NCBI RefSeq assembly: GCF_050942215.1 | Contig: NZ_CP192056.1 | Coordinates: 62,001 to 126,000 of the forward strand | DNA from: Sphaerimonospora sp050942215 | GTDB lineage: Bacteria; Actinomycetota; Actinomycetes; Streptosporangiales; Streptosporangiaceae | Length of the DNA stretch: 64,000 nucleotides | Direction: 5' to 3' | Shown: positions 1-7,445 of the stretch, piece by piece | Layout of the letters: every line of letters starts with the position of its first letter | Numbering within the stretch: position 1 is the stretch's first letter | Position numbers and translations under genes: made by a program | The notes under the pieces: generated by a model | The model's input: only the letters and a program-made list of their open reading frames with translations | Databases searched by the model: none | What the model was told of the DNA's origin: nothing

Positions 1-1229
1 CGGTCCTCTCCGAACAGGATCTGCAGGCTTTCCGGGCGGTATCCGGCAGCGGGCTTGGGCGGCTGCTCACGGCGCTGGCGGCGCTCATGGAAAGCCAGCA
101 CGTTTTCGATCACATCGGCGGGCAGCGGAGTGAGATACCGCTGCGTGGTAGACAACAACGCGTGCCCCAGCACCCACTGCACGTCGGTCAACGGCATGCG
201 CGGATCACGCGCCATCCGATAGGCCGCCGAATGCCGCAGATCGTGAATCGTCCAGTTCGACCCGAGCACGGCGTTGGCCCGCACGAACATCGCCCGGGCC
301 GCGTGGTAAGACAGCCGGCGAAACGGCCGCCGCAGCGTCCACCACAGCGGATCGTCACCGCCGGCGGGCACCAGGCCATGCATCTGCGCCTGATACAGCC
401 GCAGCCACACGAACGCGTCCGGCGACGCGGGCACCTGCTGCATACGCCGGCTGCCCTTGCGAATGACCGTGATCAGCTGTTGCCCCGGGTCGGCGTCCCG
501 GCACGTAGCTCCCAGCAACTCCGCCGCCCGAGCACCGGTCGAGATCCACAACGCCACCAGCGCCCGGTCACGGTGCGACGCAAGCTGCGCGAACAGTTGG
601 TCGAACTTCTCATCCGGGATGCACCGCGGAACCCGCTCGGCCGCCTTCGGCCGATACCGGCCCGTCCGCTCGTGCCGGAACGGCTCCATCGGGTTGTGGT
701 GCGCATTCCCTCGGCCGCCCCGTCGCTCCCGTGACAGCGGGAACGGATTGACCATCGGCCCGTCTCCGGTCTCCAGGTGGAAGTCGTAGAAGGCCCGCAG
801 AACCGTCTCGCTGTGCGCCTGGGTCGACGTCGCGTACTTCGCTCCCGGCGACGGCTTGCCCGTCACCGAATTCGGCGCACCCGCACTCGCCGTCCCGCTG
901 CGGGACGGAGATCGGCGCGGCTTGTCGCTGATCTGGATCCAGCGGGAGAAGTCCCGAGCCTCGACCCGCGTCGCTTGATCCCACGGCACCCCGACGGCCC
1001 ATAAGAAGCGGAACCAGCGCAGCAAGTCCATCCCATAGGACCGCTGGGTAGCGACCGACCGCCCGCAGGCCTGCACCTCGCCCAGGTAGGCCGAAACCGG
1101 GACGACGACCGACCCGTCGGGGTCGAGCAGCCGATACGGCTCGAACGGGTCCTCGGTCGCCTGCAACGACCCCACCCGCGGGACCGCTAACCGGGCCAAG
1201 TCCCGTGGCACGAAGTCCTCATCACTCAC
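1..1229 (-). CDS. Tyrosine recombinase/integrase, C-terminus beyond left edge
   Basis: A continuous leftward frame runs from a GTG at 1229 to base 1 (at least 409 codons) and leaves the window, so only the 3' end is missing. An N-terminal core-binding-like helical segment (about residues 45-100) precedes a catalytic domain with the family residues: the first Arg in STGARAAELLG (about residue 230), HDLRHSAAYRM (H-x-x-R, about 328), LGHALL and the nucleophile Tyr in TTQRYL (about 360). Such enzymes integrate and excise mobile elements by site-specific strand exchange. GTG 1229 is preferred because an in-frame stop lies shortly upstream, although no strong ribosome binding site is visible. It is the most downstream gene of the leftward accessory block and probably belongs to an integrative element. 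The recombinase family is clear; its element and target are unknown. Confidence 0.85.
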   Translation of the reverse strand, partial: MSDEDFVPRDLARLAVPRVGSLQATEDPFEPYRLLDPDGSVVVPVSAYLGEVQACGRSVATQRSYGMDLLRWFRFLWAVGVPWDQATRVEARDFSRWIQISDKPRRSPSRSGTASAGAPNSVTGKPSPGAKYATSTQAHSETVLRAFYDFHLETGDGPMVNPFPLSRERRGGRGNAHHNPMEPFRHERTGRYRPKAAERVPRCIPDEKFDQLFAQLASHRDRALVALWISTGARAAELLGATCRDADPGQQLITVIRKGSRRMQQVPASPDAFVWLRLYQAQMHGLVPAGGDDPLWWTLRRPFRRLSYHAARAMFVRANAVLGSNWTIHDLRHSAAYRMARDPRMPLTDVQWVLGHALLSTTQRYLTPLPADVIENVLAFHERRQRREQPPKPAAGYRPESLQILFGED

Positions 1230-1281
1230 GGGCAGGCAACCTAGCCACCGCGGCCAGCATCCGTGCCCTGAACTGCAGAAA

Positions 1282-1362
1282 TCACCCCCGTAGTTCAGTC
1301 AACAGGACGGTGAAGCCGATCAGCGTGTTGGCGTTCAGCCACTCCAGAGTTTCCTTGGACAT
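1282..1362 (-). pseudogene. 26-codon N-terminal stump of a DUF932-type gene
   Basis: ATG at 1362 follows a good binding site (GGAGAAAG) and encodes MSKETLEWLNANTLIGF, then unrelated residues and a TGA at 1282. From memory, this opening resembles the N-terminus of plasmid/phage DUF932 proteins of actinomycetes, which normally exceed 300 residues. The likeness ends after about 18 residues, as if a deletion or recombination joined the start of a DUF932 gene to sequence in front of the integrase gene. It could instead be a translated leader peptide. The family assignment is from memory and unverified. Confidence 0.5.
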
Positions 1363-1393
1363 GATCTTTCTCCGATTCGGTGGAAATGAGAAG

Positions 1394-1416
1394 GGCACCG
1401 GCCGCGGGCCGGTGCC
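1394..1416 (-). terminator. Hairpin after the 1531-2094 gene
   Basis: A 10-bp perfect stem (GGCACCGGCC / GGCCGGTGCC) encloses a 3-nt GCG loop, just past the stop of the leftward gene ending at 1531 and before the DUF932 stump. No clear U-tract follows, so it may act as a factor-assisted terminator or an RNA-stabilising hairpin. Confidence 0.5.
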
Positions 1417-1530
1417 GTCGGTGTTGTTACGTCAGTGGGTGTCGTGTGCTGGGCGGGATGTGGCCCGCTACGTTGCGGTCCCCGCAGCCCTCGCGGGAGT
1501 TCGGGTGCGCCCGTGGTGTTCGGGTGCTGG

Positions 1531-2094
1531 TCAGGTGGCGCGGTGCTGTACGGCGTAGGCCATGCGTTCGGTCAGTTCGCGGTCGGCGTTGCGGATCTCG
1601 ATGGTGCTGGTGGTGGTGTCGCCGTGCACGGTGAACGTGCCGACGGTGTTGCCCAGCCGCCAGCGGATAACGATCTCGCGTTCCTTCTCGGTGAGCGTCG
1701 CGTCCGGCAGCAAAGCCATCAGGATTTCGGCGAACTCAACCCGGGTGCCGTTCTCGGCCGACCGCGTGGCCAGCCGCTCGCAGCAGGCGGCCAGGTCTTT
1801 CCGGTAGTCGGGCAACAGGCGGCGCTCGATCCTCTTGGCGATGAACTTTGCCCCGCGGGCGGCCGTCACGGTGATCTCGTGCCGTCGCAGGTTGAGGAGC
1901 ATGCCCCGGCTTCCGTCGGGGTAGACGCCGAGCACCCTGATCCGCCCCTGCTGGTTCCAGATCGGGTGCACGACAAGCCGGACGCCGGCCGGTCCCATCA
2001 GGTAGGCGGGATGACCGGATCGGATCAGCGCCGTAAAGCCCTCAAGGTGCTCGGCGACCTCGAACACCAGCTCATCGACCTCCCATTCATTCAC
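1531..2094 (-). CDS. Hypothetical protein (187 aa)
   Basis: The start is GTG 2094, preceded by AAAGGAGGC at ideal spacing. The open frame extends upstream to 2685 but that part has no binding site and crosses the gene at 2384-2695 on the same strand. The protein (NEWEVDELVFEVAEHLEGF...) is soluble, rich in Glu and Arg, and has no membrane segment or motif I recognise. Its C-terminal half (GTFTVHGDTTTSTIEIRNAD) looks like beta strands. The start lies about 130 bp downstream of the solo repeat at 2205-2265, which may carry its promoter. Its place behind integrase-linked genes suggests a mobile-element cargo or maintenance role; this is inference. Confidence 0.7.
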   Translation of the reverse strand: MNEWEVDELVFEVAEHLEGFTALIRSGHPAYLMGPAGVRLVVHPIWNQQGRIRVLGVYPDGSRGMLLNLRRHEITVTAARGAKFIAKRIERRLLPDYRKDLAACCERLATRSAENGTRVEFAEILMALLPDATLTEKEREIVIRWRLGNTVGTFTVHGDTTTSTIEIRNADRELTERMAYAVQHRAT

Positions 2095-2204
2095 GGGCAG
2101 GCCTCCTTTCACATTATTGGTTGGCGGTTTGGGAGCGGGCCGATCTCGCTCGAAAGGAAAAGTGTGGCGAATTGCCGACCGGACGCCGTTGCTGCGGTTT
2201 CCGG

Positions 2205-2265
2205 TCATTGATTGCTCACATCTAAATACGGAAGACGGGACGGCTCGAACGTCCGCATCTAAGGG
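2205..2265. repeat. Solo copy of the 6.7-7.3 kb repeat core
   Basis: This gap contains CTAAATACGG (2222-2231) followed by a GGACG...CGTCC inverted pair and CGTCCGCA, the same order as in the four units at 6660-7355. It lies about 130 bp upstream of the GTG at 2094, much as array copy 1 lies about 140 bp upstream of the ATG at 6570. The rest of 2095-2383 shows no gene. Confidence 0.6.
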
Positions 2266-2383
2266 ACCAGAACACGTTCTGAGCAGCATCGATATACGAG
2301 CAGCGGCATGCGCTGCGCCAAAGGCCGGTGGACGCTGTGTGACCCTGCACAGCATCCACCGACCGTTGTCGCCACCGGCTTGT

Positions 2384-2695
2384 TTATGGCTGGTCTTCGT
2401 TGCGGAGCCGTTCCTGGTCGGCGCGGAATCGGTAGATGTCGCGGCCGGGCGTGGCGCATTCCTGGCAGCGGCAGCCATATTTGTGGATGTCGCTGACATG
2501 GAAAACCTGGACGCGGTTCTCCCACGGTGTGGGGTAGAGCGATTCGTCCAGTTCCACGCGGGCGCGTCCGCCCTGCTCGTCGACCTCGCGGGCCGTTCCC
2601 GGGTAGTAGAACGGCGACGTGTACGGCTCTGACCACCAGGGCCGTATCGGGATGTGGAAGGAGGGCCGGACCAGGACGCGGTCACCGGCCTTCAC
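2384..2695 (-). CDS. Hypothetical small protein (103 aa)
   Basis: ATG 2695 overlaps the end of the upstream ComM-like gene (stop at 2682) by 14 bp, so the two are probably translationally coupled. The N-terminus, KAGDRVLVRPSFHI, followed by TAREVDEQGGRARVELDE, resembles a small SH3-like barrel of the kind that begins with GDRV. A YGCRCQEC cluster near residue 75 could bind a metal. No family is recognised. It continues the leftward operon running from 5273. Confidence 0.65.
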   Translation of the reverse strand: MKAGDRVLVRPSFHIPIRPWWSEPYTSPFYYPGTAREVDEQGGRARVELDESLYPTPWENRVQVFHVSDIHKYGCRCQECATPGRDIYRFRADQERLRNEDQP

Positions 2696-4184
2696 CGTCG
2701 GCCCCCTTCCACAGCTCCAGGGCGCCCGCCGCGTCGTCGACGCCGGGCCGGTCGGCGCCGCGCAGGTCCGCCAGCGTCCAGGCCACCCGCAGCAGCCGGG
2801 GAAACCCCTCGACCGTCAACAGCCCGGTGTTCACGGCGGAGCGGAGCAGTTCGACGGCTTCCGGCTCGGCGGCGAAGCTGGTCCGCAGCTCCAGCGCGGG
2901 GACCTCGGCGTTGGTCCGCCAGGGCGTTTCGGCCAGCCGGTGGCCTGCCCGTAGCCGGGCCGCGACCACCCGCGTGGCTACCGCCGCGCTCGACTCACCA
3001 GCTCCCCCGCCGCTGTTCTCCCATGCGACGGGGGCGCGTATGGCGATGCGTGGCAGGAGCAGGGCCAGACGGTGCAGGTAGCGGCGTCTGTCCACCGGCG
3101 TGCACGCACACTCCCTGCCTTCTGGGCAGGGGCAGCGGCGGGCGTCGAGCACGAGAGTGAACCGCGCCGGATAGCGGACCGTGCGGCCGAGCCCGGTGAC
3201 GCGGACCTCTCCGGTGTCCATCGGCCGGCTCAGCCCGTCCAGGGCCGGGCGGCCGAACTCGGGCGCATCGGCCAGATGCAGCACGCCGCGATGGGCGAGC
3301 GAGACCGCGCCCGGGCGGTTGGCGGCCACGCTGCCGAAGATCGCAGCAGGCGTGGACGTGTGATGCGGCGCGCACAGCGGTGGAAATGCCCCCGGTGCTC
3401 TGTCGGATCGTCCGGCCAGTGAGTAGATCTCGGCGACCTCCCGCGCGGCCTCCACCCCCAGCGGGGGCAGGATGCCCGGCAGGCGTTCGGCGAGCATCGT
3501 GGCCGGGCCGTCCCCCGTCAGGAACAGGTGGTGCCCGCCCGCCGCGCACACCTCCAGCGCGCGGCGGGCGGCCTCGTTGCCGGGAACATCGGCCAGATCC
3601 GCCCCCGGTGGTCGCGCTACGGTCGCCGAGGGTTCGGGCGGCCGGTAGCGGTAGGCGTCCAGCGTCCCGTTCCGCAGCCGGTCGATCACCTCGCCCAGCC
3701 GGGTCACGGGGACCACGACGGCGCCGGGTACCTGCGCCGCTTCCGGCGCGCAGTCGGCGGGCACCACCACCGTTCTGAGCCCGGCCGTCACGGCGGCGCG
3801 GACGGCGGGCAGGACGCCCCTGATGGGGCAGATCCCGCCGTCCAGCGCCAGTTCCCCGAGGAACACCCGTCCGGCGATCCGCTCAGGCGGGACCACGCCG
3901 CAGGCGGCCAGGGCAGCCAGGGTTAGCGCGAGATCGGCCGCCGCGTCGTAGACCGGCGGGATCTCCGGGCTGATGCTGACGGTGACCTTGGCATCCGGCC
4001 ACGCCGTACCGCTGTTGAAGATCGCTGAGCGGATCCGGGCACGGGCGGGCCAGACCGACAGTTCGGGCAGGCCGACCAGATGCAGTTCCGCCGGGCCGGG
4101 TACGGCGTCGGCCTCGATGTCCACCACGCGGGGATCGAGGCCGACCAGCGCCACCGACCGGGTGGACGCGTACGCCGTCGTCAA
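2682..4184 (-). CDS. ComM/YifB (Mg-chelatase-like) family protein with eroded ATPase motifs
   Basis: The 500-residue protein has the full ComM/YifB layout: an N-terminal Lon-protease-like domain (ALVGLDPRVVDIEADAV ... LHLVGLPE, FLGELALDGGI), a central Mg-chelatase AAA+ domain and a C-terminal helical domain. Family members are ATP-driven ring helicases acting in recombination or transformation. Here the Walker A region, usually GPPGSGKTML, reads LTGDGPATML at about residue 220 and lacks the Gly-Lys-Ser/Thr. The Walker B region, usually FLDEAPEF, reads HLADAPEF. The rest (APHHTSTPAA, SLAHRGVL) is intact. ATP hydrolysis is therefore doubtful, and it may be a divergent non-catalytic paralogue. 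It sits between DUF4192 and a small unknown gene in a leftward operon. Confidence 0.8.
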   Translation of the reverse strand: MTTAYASTRSVALVGLDPRVVDIEADAVPGPAELHLVGLPELSVWPARARIRSAIFNSGTAWPDAKVTVSISPEIPPVYDAAADLALTLAALAACGVVPPERIAGRVFLGELALDGGICPIRGVLPAVRAAVTAGLRTVVVPADCAPEAAQVPGAVVVPVTRLGEVIDRLRNGTLDAYRYRPPEPSATVARPPGADLADVPGNEAARRALEVCAAGGHHLFLTGDGPATMLAERLPGILPPLGVEAAREVAEIYSLAGRSDRAPGAFPPLCAPHHTSTPAAIFGSVAANRPGAVSLAHRGVLHLADAPEFGRPALDGLSRPMDTGEVRVTGLGRTVRYPARFTLVLDARRCPCPEGRECACTPVDRRRYLHRLALLLPRIAIRAPVAWENSGGGAGESSAAVATRVVAARLRAGHRLAETPWRTNAEVPALELRTSFAAEPEAVELLRSAVNTGLLTVEGFPRLLRVAWTLADLRGADRPGVDDAAGALELWKGADGEGR

Positions 4185-4190
4185 CTCCGA

Positions 4191-5273
4191 TCACCACCCC
4201 TCCGGCAGCACCGGCCGCGTCCTGTCGGGGTACTGCGCGGCTTGGGCGCTGATCTCCTCAGCCATCCCCGCGTGGTCGATCCCGGAGGTCACCTCCGGCG
4301 GCAGCCCGTGATGGAGGGCGCACTGGACCAGCGTGGCGAGCCGGTATCCGGCATCAGCAGCTAGAGAGCGCTCGACCGCGACCCGTGCCAGCGGCCCGTC
4401 ACCGGTGCGTAGGGCGACGAACGCCAGCAGCGCGGCCGGGGCGGCGGCGAACTCCGGCTCAACCCGGCAGGTCAGCTGCGTCCACAGCCTGATGTGCGTG
4501 TCGTCGTCGTATCGGCCGATGAAGGTCATCGCACCGTCCCGGATGATGATCGAGGTCAGCAGCACGCCCAGCCACGCGATCATGTCCGGCGGTAGTTCCT
4601 GCCCAGCCTTGACCTTGTCGAGCGCGGCGCCGACCTGCCTCAAGCCCTCCTGATACCAGCCCTGGCCCCCGTCACGGGCGAGCGTGGCACGGACCTGCGT
4701 GCACACGGCACGCGTGGCGGCTGTTATCTGCTCGCGATCTGGTCCGCCGACGGGGGCGAGCGTGGCGACCAGCGCCGCGCGGTCGGGCCGGGCGACGTAT
4801 CCGGCGAACACCGCCGCAGCGGCGGCCGGGTTGTTCGTCGCGTCGTAGGCCGTGCCGTGCGGTGGGCAGCATTCGGGATCGCGGCAGTAGTACGACCAGT
4901 AACGCCCGTCCTCGACCCGTAGGGCATCGATCACCTCGATCTCCGCATCGGCGAGCCTGCCGCATACCGCGTCCATCGCCGGGGTGACGTGCCATCCGGG
5001 CCCGTACCCGATCAGCAGCACGCGCCCGATGTCGTGGCGGGTGAGCAGTTCAGCGAAGTGCCGGGCCATCTCCGGGCTGTCCTCGGAGTCTTCCGGCAGG
5101 TCGACCCGCACGCTGACGCGTAGCCCTCGCGCCCCAGAGTCTGGGTCGTGGCCGGGTTCGAAGGCCATGGCGACGATGCTGCGCTCTGGGTGGAATCCCA
5201 GCATGTAGGGCACGATCGCGATGAAGTCCGCCGGGCGGCTCAGCCGCACGGTGTGATCCAGGCGAGCGGTCAT
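4191..5273 (-). CDS. DUF4192 domain-containing protein
   Basis: The protein opens with MTARLDHTVRLSRPADFIAI and continues with VPYMLGFHPERSIVAMAF, the diagnostic start of the actinobacterial DUF4192 family, and has the usual ~360-residue length. It is soluble, rich in Ala, with a Cys/His-containing insert (CRDPECCPPHGTA, about residue 135) that might bind a metal. The function of the family is unknown. It ends 6 bp before the ComM-like gene and probably heads the operon to 2384. ATG 5273 was chosen because the family motif begins there. Confidence 0.85.
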   Translation of the reverse strand: MTARLDHTVRLSRPADFIAIVPYMLGFHPERSIVAMAFEPGHDPDSGARGLRVSVRVDLPEDSEDSPEMARHFAELLTRHDIGRVLLIGYGPGWHVTPAMDAVCGRLADAEIEVIDALRVEDGRYWSYYCRDPECCPPHGTAYDATNNPAAAAAVFAGYVARPDRAALVATLAPVGGPDREQITAATRAVCTQVRATLARDGGQGWYQEGLRQVGAALDKVKAGQELPPDMIAWLGVLLTSIIIRDGAMTFIGRYDDDTHIRLWTQLTCRVEPEFAAAPAALLAFVALRTGDGPLARVAVERSLAADAGYRLATLVQCALHHGLPPEVTSGIDHAGMAEEISAQAAQYPDRTRPVLPEGW

Positions 5274-5296
5274 AGATGTCCTCCAGACATGAGAAA

Positions 5297-5322
5297 GCCC
5301 CCGGCGGCCAATGACCGGGGGC
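5297..5322 (-). terminator. Terminator-like hairpin
   Basis: An 8-bp perfect stem (GCCCCCGG / CCGGGGGC) with a 10-nt loop lies between the leftward gene ending at 5367 and the next leftward start at 5273. On the minus strand it is followed by CTTTCTC. It separates the small-gene group (5367-6570) from the DUF4192 operon. Confidence 0.55.
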
Positions 5323-5366
5323 GAACGAACAAGAACAGAACGAAAAGCTGTAAAGAAAGCGCAGGC

Positions 5367-5666
5367 TCAGCAGCGTTCGATGCGGGCGCCGCCGCGCGGT
5401 CCCAGGAAGATCCGCCGATCGGGGTAGTCCAGCCCGTCGCGAGAGCCGTACAGCGTGATCTCGCAGTCCTCACCCACGCACGGGGTGAGCACCTCGGCGG
5501 CCTCACGGTCGGTGAACGCGAACCGGGAACGCTGCCAATGGCCGTAGTGGTACCGGTCGAGCAGCTTGCTCCGCGCTTCGGCCAGGGAGGAGAACTCCTC
5601 CAGATCATCAGGCTCCGGCGGGCCGTACCCGCTACCGCCATACCAGAGCCCGAACCAACGCCTCAT
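5367..5666 (-). CDS. Hypothetical small protein (99 aa)
   Basis: This acidic, aromatic-rich protein starts MRRWFGLWYGGSGYGPPEP and then has LEEFSSLAEARSKLLDR, an arrangement seen in short actinobacterial proteins encoded on mobile elements. I recognise no domain. It follows the 5689 gene by 22 bp and is followed by a terminator-like hairpin, so it probably closes the transcript from 6570. Confidence 0.6.
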   Translation of the reverse strand: MRRWFGLWYGGSGYGPPEPDDLEEFSSLAEARSKLLDRYHYGHWQRSRFAFTDREAAEVLTPCVGEDCEITLYGSRDGLDYPDRRIFLGPRGGARIERC

Positions 5667-5688
5667 GATCGTCTCCTATGGGGCGGTG

Positions 5689-6126
5689 TCAGCGGGACGG
5701 GCAGCCGGGCGAGGCGTGGTCGCCGCCGCAGTAGCCGCACCAGTCGTCCATGGCGTAGATCGACAGTTCCTCGGCGTACCGGTCCCGCCAGTCGGCCTGA
5801 GCCGCCGTGTAGGAGTCGAAATAGTCCGCGTCCGTGTCCCCCGGTTCCAGGGTGAGGAAGCGCAGGACCGTCCGGGCGGCGCCGATCAGCTCATCGGTCG
5901 TGAGGACCGCGCCGACGGCCGAGCAGACGTCAGAGGCGGCGAAGATCGTACGGCGGCGCCGAGACAGCCGATACCGCCAGCGGATCCGGCCCTCATCGGT
6001 CCGCCCTGCGGCCTCCAGCTCCAGCAGGTGATCGGCATCGATCTGCCACGCGGGCACCAGCCGGGAGCTGATGATCCACCCCGGTGGCAGGGTCAGGGCA
6101 TGCGTCGGGGCATGCGTCATCGCCAT
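5689..6126 (-). CDS. Hypothetical protein with C-terminal Cys cluster (145 aa)
   Basis: The start could be ATG 6126 or the second Met two codons later. The protein has a central LLELEAAGRTDEGRIRWRY beta-like stretch, a helical middle (LIGAARTVLRFLTLEPGD) and an end with WCGYCGGDHASPGC, which could be a small zinc-binding site. No family is recognised. It lies between two other small genes on the same strand, with short gaps on either side. Confidence 0.6.
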   Translation of the reverse strand: MAMTHAPTHALTLPPGWIISSRLVPAWQIDADHLLELEAAGRTDEGRIRWRYRLSRRRRTIFAASDVCSAVGAVLTTDELIGAARTVLRFLTLEPGDTDADYFDSYTAAQADWRDRYAEELSIYAMDDWCGYCGGDHASPGCPSR

Positions 6127-6171
6127 GGCGACTCCAAACAGACTCGGAAAGATGGAATGGAATGGCGGCCG

Positions 6172-6570
6172 TCACCAGGGGCGACGGCGGGCCAGATGAT
6201 GCGGTCGTACGGTCGAGCTGACCGCGTGGATCTCGCAGTCCCGGAAATCCAGGGCAGAGACGAAGCACCGTGAGCAGCGGATCAGCCGCACGCGCGCCCC
6301 GGATGTCCGGTTGGTGTGCGTGGCGTCGATCCACAGATGGGTGTCGGCCAAGCAGCCGAGACAAGTGATCACCTCGGCGTCCTCAGGCATCGGGGTGAGC
6401 GCCAGCGTCCCCACGTACTCACGCACGCCGCCGGGATCGGCGGCGCCCACCAGAGTCGCGGTATCCGGGCGGACCTCACCCAACGCGATCACCCGCATCA
6501 CCCGGCCACCGCTGGAGACCGTTAGATCTCCCACGGCCCAGCCGGGCGGGCCGGCAGCATTCACCTCCAC
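6172..6570 (-). CDS. Hypothetical protein with two CxxC pairs (132 aa)
   Basis: CLGCLAD (about residue 70) and CSRCFVS (about residue 98) form a zinc-ribbon-like pair around a short beta segment, so metal or nucleic-acid binding is plausible. The N-terminal half has a small beta-rich fold (VGDLTVSSGGRVMRVIALG). No known family is recognised. It is the first gene of the leftward small-gene group and starts about 140 bp downstream (leftward) of repeat copy 1 at 6711, a spacing similar to that of the solo copy at 2222 from the start at 2094. Confidence 0.55.
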   Translation of the reverse strand: MEVNAAGPPGWAVGDLTVSSGGRVMRVIALGEVRPDTATLVGAADPGGVREYVGTLALTPMPEDAEVITCLGCLADTHLWIDATHTNRTSGARVRLIRCSRCFVSALDFRDCEIHAVSSTVRPHHLARRRPW

Positions 6571-6659
6571 AGGATCGCCCCCTCGTTCGTACGGGTGCCC
6601 GTTCGGGCGGCATGCGTCCGTACGGATGTGTGGGAAGCAGGACAGCGGCGTTCCGCGCG

Positions 6660-7355
6660 TCCGGTGGAGCGTGGTTTACCCGACGCTCTCGCGGCGCGAA
6701 TCGCTCTCACTTAAATACGGTGGCCGGAATGACCCGACCGTCCGCGCGCGGCAACAATTTCCGCAGCACATTGCCGCGCGCGCCGCACCGACGGTTTCGG
6801 CCGTTCCGGCCACCGGTTGCCGTTCTACGGAGGCGATAATCAACCTCGCAGAACGGCGTATGAGAGCGGGTATCGCGCCGACCGCTTCAGACGCGTACCG
6901 GCGAATTTCACTCTCACTTAAATACGGTGACCGGAACGGCCCGACCGTCCGCACGCGGCAACATTTTTCAACGTCACCGCGCGGCATCCGGACAGTCGGC
7001 CGTTCCAGCCCCTTAGCCGTCCGCGACGCGGCAACACACGCCGTAGAACAGCACGTCAGAGCGGGTATCCCGCCGAACGCGTCAAGCGCGTACCGGCGAT
7101 TTTCGCTCTCACTTAAATACGGTGATCGGAACGGTCCGACCGTCCGCACGCGGCAACATTTTCTCAGCGTTTCCGCGTCGCGTCGACGGTCGACCGTTCC
7201 GGCCACCGTAACCGTTCCACAGCGCGGCAATACCGCCGCTGAACGGCACATGAGAGCGGGCATCGCGCCGACCGCGTCAGACGCGTACCGACGGATTCCG
7301 CTCTCATCTAAATACGGGGATCGTAGCGGTCCGAGCGTCCGCACCTCGCAAGATT
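6660..7355. repeat. Four tandem ~195-bp repeat units
   Basis: TTAAATACGG or CTAAATACGG begins at 6711, 6918, 7113 and 7308, giving steps of 207, 195 and 195 bp. Each core is followed by GGAACGG/CCGACCGTCCG-like sequence and GCAACATTTT or a variant. It is preceded by GAGCGGGTATCGCGCCGACC and GACGCGTACCGGCG-like blocks, clearest in units 2-4. The sequence between cores is more diverged but still related (for example, repeated CGGCCGTTCCGGCCACC-like blocks). No convincing gene occupies 6571-7445. The leftward frame through the array stays open and in phase, but its start lies at the edge of the hairpin at 7404 and it uses rare TAT-TTA codons in every unit. Possible roles are tandem promoters or operators, an origin or transfer site, or a repeat-protein gene. 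Confidence 0.8.
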
Positions 7356-7403
7356 CTTTGTCGTCCCACGTGGGACGACGGAGCGTTATCACAGGCATGA
7401 GAA

Positions 7404-7431
7404 AGGGCCCTAGAACGCTCTCTAGGGCCCT
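7404..7431 (-). terminator. Strong terminator hairpin
   Basis: An 11-bp perfect stem (AGGGCCCTAGA / TCTAGGGCCCT) with a 6-nt loop lies 15 bp past the stop of the leftward gene at 7446. On the minus strand a short TTTCTC tract follows. It insulates that gene from the repeat array. Confidence 0.75.
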
Positions 7432-7445
7432 CTCGCAAGCTTTCG

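Noticed and set aside
1531..2685. 384-codon frame containing the 187-aa gene
   Set aside because: The upstream half overlaps the 2384-2695 gene and the solo repeat; a strong GGAGG precedes the GTG at 2094.
6925..6950. ECF-type promoter (GGAAC ... CGTC) in the repeat
   Set aside because: The two boxes are only about 8 bp apart, too close for a -35/-10 pair.
6700..7360. CRISPR array
   Set aside because: Units are ~195 bp with related rather than unique spacers, and no cas genes are present.
6676..7398. 240-codon leftward ORF spanning the repeat array
   Set aside because: Its start lies at the edge of the terminator hairpin, no binding site is visible, and rare codons are kept in every unit; treated as non-coding repeats, though the in-phase spacing is noted as a finding.
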